The notes beneath the pieces are model-generated. The model saw nothing but the letters and a program-made list of their open reading frames with translations, searched no databases and was not told the DNA's origin. From Aquipuribacter sp. SD81 (GTDB taxonomy: Bacteria > Actinomycetota > Actinomycetes > Actinomycetales > JBBAYJ01): a stretch of 64,000 nt of DNA. Below are positions 59,467-64,000 of the stretch, piece by piece. Within the stretch, counting starts at the first letter, position 1, and each line of letters opens with the position of its first letter. A program made the translations under genes and the position numbers. Location of the stretch: the NCBI RefSeq assembly GCF_037153975.1, contig NZ_JBBAYJ010000017.1, positions 1 through 64,000 on the forward strand, written 5' to 3'.

Positions 59467-61221
59467 ATGTCTGCCCCTCCCGCCGACCGTCCCCGTACGT
59501 CGGCGACCGGTCCCGCCACCCCCGAGCCCGTCGCGCCGCGGGTGTCGCGGGGCAAGTCCATCGAGCCACGGGTGTTCTGGCCCGCAACCGGCATCATCGG
59601 CGTCTTCGCCCTGCTCGCGCTCGTCTTCCCCGGCACCACCGCGGAGGCGATGAGCAGCGTCCAGGGCGTCGTGCTCGACGGCTTCGGCTGGTACTACGTG
59701 CTGCTCATCGCCGCCTTCGTCGCCTTCTCCGCCTTCGTCGCGTTCAGCCGCTACGGCGACCTGCGTCTCGGTCGCGACGACGAGGCGCCCGAGTTCGGCC
59801 TCCGCAGCTGGTTCGCCATGCTGTTCAGCGCCGGCATGGGCATCGGTCTCGTCTTCTGGGGTGTCGCCGAGCCGCTCAACCACTTCGCCGCACCGCGGCC
59901 CGGCTTCGACGGCACGCAGACCCAGGCCGCCGCGCAGGCGATCACGACGACCTACCTGCACTGGGGCGTGCACGCGTGGGCGATCTACGTGGTCGTCGGG
60001 CTCGCCATCGCCTACGCGGTGCACCGGAAGGGGCGCCCGATCTCGATCCGCTGGGCTCTGGAGCCGCTGGTCGGCGAGCGGGTCGCACGCGGCGTGTTCG
60101 GCGACGTCATCGACGTCATCGCCGTCGTGGGCACGCTGTTCGGCGTCGCCACCTCGCTCGGCTTCGGCGTCCTCCAGCTGTCCGCCGGGCTCGACTTCCT
60201 CGGCGTCCCCGCCGACACGCCGCTGTGGCAGACGGTCCTCATCGCCGCCATCACCGGGCTCGCCGTGCTGTCCGTGGTGACCGGGGTCGCCAAGGGCATC
60301 CGCATCCTGTCGAACGTTAACATGGTGCTCGCGGCCGTCGTGCTGCTCTTCGTCCTGCTCGCCGGCCCGACGCTGTTCCTGCTCCGCGAGTTCGTCGCGA
60401 GCATCGGCCTGTACGCCGCCAACGTCCTGCGCCTCACCTTCGACACCTCCCCGCTGCAGGGTGCGGAGGGCCAGGCGTGGCAGGCCGCGTGGACGACCTT
60501 CTACTGGGGCTGGTGGATGTCGTGGGCGCCCTTCGTCGGCGTCTTCATCGCGCGCATCTCGCGCGGGCGCACCATCCGCGAGTTCGTCGTCGGTGTCCTC
60601 GCGGTCCCGACGCTGCTCACGTTCCTGTGGTTCTCCGTCCTCGGCGGGACGGCGCTGTACCGCGAGCTCTTCGGTGACGGCGGCCTCGTCGGGGCCGACG
60701 GCGCGGTCGACACCAACACGTCGCTGTTCCTCATGCTCGACGGGCTTCCCCTCGGTGGGATCGTGAGCGTCATCGCGCTCGTGCTCATCGTCACGTTCTT
60801 CGTCACGTCGTCGGACTCCGGCTCGCTCGTCGTCGACATGCTCGCCTCGGGCGGCAACACGAACCCGCCGGCCTGGAGCCGGGTCATGTGGGCGGTCCTC
60901 GAGGGCGTCGTCGCGGCGGCGCTGCTCATCGTGGGTGCGGTCACGGGCGCGACGAGCGGTCTGAGCGCGCTGCAGACGACGGCCATCGTCATCGCGCTGC
61001 CGTTCTCCTTCGTCATGATCATGATGATGGTGGCGACGCTCAAGGCGCTGCGCGAGGAGTGGGCGGAGGTGGACCGGCACCGCCGGCGGCGGCGCACCAA
61101 GCGCCTCGCGGCCGACGTCGCGGCCGAGCTCAGCGACGACGGCCCGTCGCCGGACGAGCACCCCGGCAGCGTGGCGCGGGGAGCGCGTACGCCGGCCGGC
61201 ACCGGACCGCGCGAGGTCTGA
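59467..61221 (+). CDS. BCCT-family osmolyte transporter (betaine/choline/carnitine)
   Basis: A 584-aa secondary transporter with twelve helices. The family signature WGWWMSWAPFVGVFIARISRGRTIRE is present (positions ~60487-60570), with the glycine-rich GMGIGLVFWGVAEP stretch in TM3. Charged N- and C-terminal cytoplasmic ends (last ~45 residues Arg/Asp-rich) resemble osmosensing BetP. ATG at 59467 has GGAG nine bases upstream. Imports glycine betaine-like solutes, probably Na+-coupled. Confidence 0.93.
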   Translation: MSAPPADRPRTSATGPATPEPVAPRVSRGKSIEPRVFWPATGIIGVFALLALVFPGTTAEAMSSVQGVVLDGFGWYYVLLIAAFVAFSAFVAFSRYGDLRLGRDDEAPEFGLRSWFAMLFSAGMGIGLVFWGVAEPLNHFAAPRPGFDGTQTQAAAQAITTTYLHWGVHAWAIYVVVGLAIAYAVHRKGRPISIRWALEPLVGERVARGVFGDVIDVIAVVGTLFGVATSLGFGVLQLSAGLDFLGVPADTPLWQTVLIAAITGLAVLSVVTGVAKGIRILSNVNMVLAAVVLLFVLLAGPTLFLLREFVASIGLYAANVLRLTFDTSPLQGAEGQAWQAAWTTFYWGWWMSWAPFVGVFIARISRGRTIREFVVGVLAVPTLLTFLWFSVLGGTALYRELFGDGGLVGADGAVDTNTSLFLMLDGLPLGGIVSVIALVLIVTFFVTSSDSGSLVVDMLASGGNTNPPAWSRVMWAVLEGVVAAALLIVGAVTGATSGLSALQTTAIVIALPFSFVMIMMMVATLKALREEWAEVDRHRRRRRTKRLAADVAAELSDDGPSPDEHPGSVARGARTPAGTGPREV

Positions 61222-63728
<2,507 letters not shown>

Positions 63729-63793
63729 CCGCGGCGCGGTGCTCCGCCGCGGCGGGGGCGGTGCTGTCGACCGCCTCACCGCCGCGGCGCGGG

Positions 63794-64000
63794 TCACCAG
63801 CCGAGCGGCCCGTGGCGGTCGCGGTAGGTGCCGGTGGGCCCGTCGGCGCCGATCGTCGCCATGGCGACGATGACCTCGGCGCCCTCCTCGACGGTCTGCG
63901 GCCCGCTGTGGCCGTTGAACTCGGTGGCGGTCCAGCCGGGGTCGACGGCGTTGACACGCAGGTCCGGGAGGGCCGCCGCCCACTGGGCGGTGAGCATGTT
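63794..64000 (-). CDS. short-chain dehydrogenase/reductase (SDR), 3' part only
   Basis: The last ~68 residues of a classical SDR; the gene continues beyond the right edge. VNAVDPGWTATEFNG is the conserved stretch following the catalytic Tyr-Lys helix (upstream, outside the window). GTYRDRHGPLGW ends the protein. Substrate unknown. Convergent with typA. Confidence 0.85.
   Translation of the reverse strand, partial: NMLTAQWAAALPDLRVNAVDPGWTATEFNGHSGPQTVEEGAEVIVAMATIGADGPTGTYRDRHGPLGW

Overview
The window is a chromosomal segment of a high-GC Gram-positive bacterium (Actinomycetota). The evidence is strongly G/C-ending codon use throughout, very many GTG starts, translationally coupled 4-bp overlaps (GTGA/ATGA), several leaderless-type starts (a TANNNT box 6-8 nt before the start codon), a SigK/RskA pair, a DUF4245 gene beside xseB-xseA-ispH, and a DUF222/HNH ('13E12-like') gene under a LexA box. 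A Micrococcales-type (for example Cellulomonas-like) actinobacterium fits, but genus cannot be fixed by eye. I saw no rRNA, tRNA, CRISPR array, phage or complete insertion sequence. Almost everything looks like resident chromosome.

Layout. 1-2.0 kb: inositol-3-phosphate-synthase-like gene plus a UbiA-type prenyltransferase cut by the window edge. 2.2-7.7 kb: a secreted peptidase-like protein, then a coupled minus-strand run of GAF-EAL protein, acyl-CoA synthetase and DEAD-box helicase. 8-12 kb: 2-hydroxyacid dehydrogenase, ECF sigma factor with its anti-sigma factor, ROK regulator. 12.4-15.9 kb: an srsABC-like phenolic-lipid operon (type III PKS, ICMT-family methyltransferase, flavoprotein) with a divergent UbiA prenyltransferase. 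16-18.6 kb: GPP34-like protein, a LysR regulator and two unknown genes. 18.7-26 kb: a B12 riboswitch controlling btuFCD-cbiB-cobQ-cobO-cobC in one tightly overlapped operon for corrinoid uptake and late cobalamin assembly.

26-36.4 kb: an Fe(III) ABC transporter (FbpA/B/C type) interleaved with envelope-glycan genes (GT-C-like membrane protein, NAD-dependent sugar epimerase, flippase-GT2 fusion, UGM/PPOX-like flavoenzyme, small lipoprotein). This is the best candidate for an undescribed linked system. 36.7-47.6 kb: secreted lytic transglycosylase, fumC, carbonic anhydrase, PfkB kinase, DUF4245, xseB-xseA, ispH, a truncated gene, rmuC and ychF. 48-56 kb: TauE-type permease and a complete oligopeptide-type ABC transporter (SBP, a terminator hairpin, two permeases, two ATPases). 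56-64 kb: SOS-type DUF222/HNH gene, VIT1-like transporter, a PCD-VOC fusion, BCCT osmolyte transporter, MutT, TypA/BipA and the end of an SDR gene.

A recurring oddity is the presence of short perfect tandem repeats (4-, 8-, 12-, 16- and 19-bp units) at gene borders and in protein linkers.
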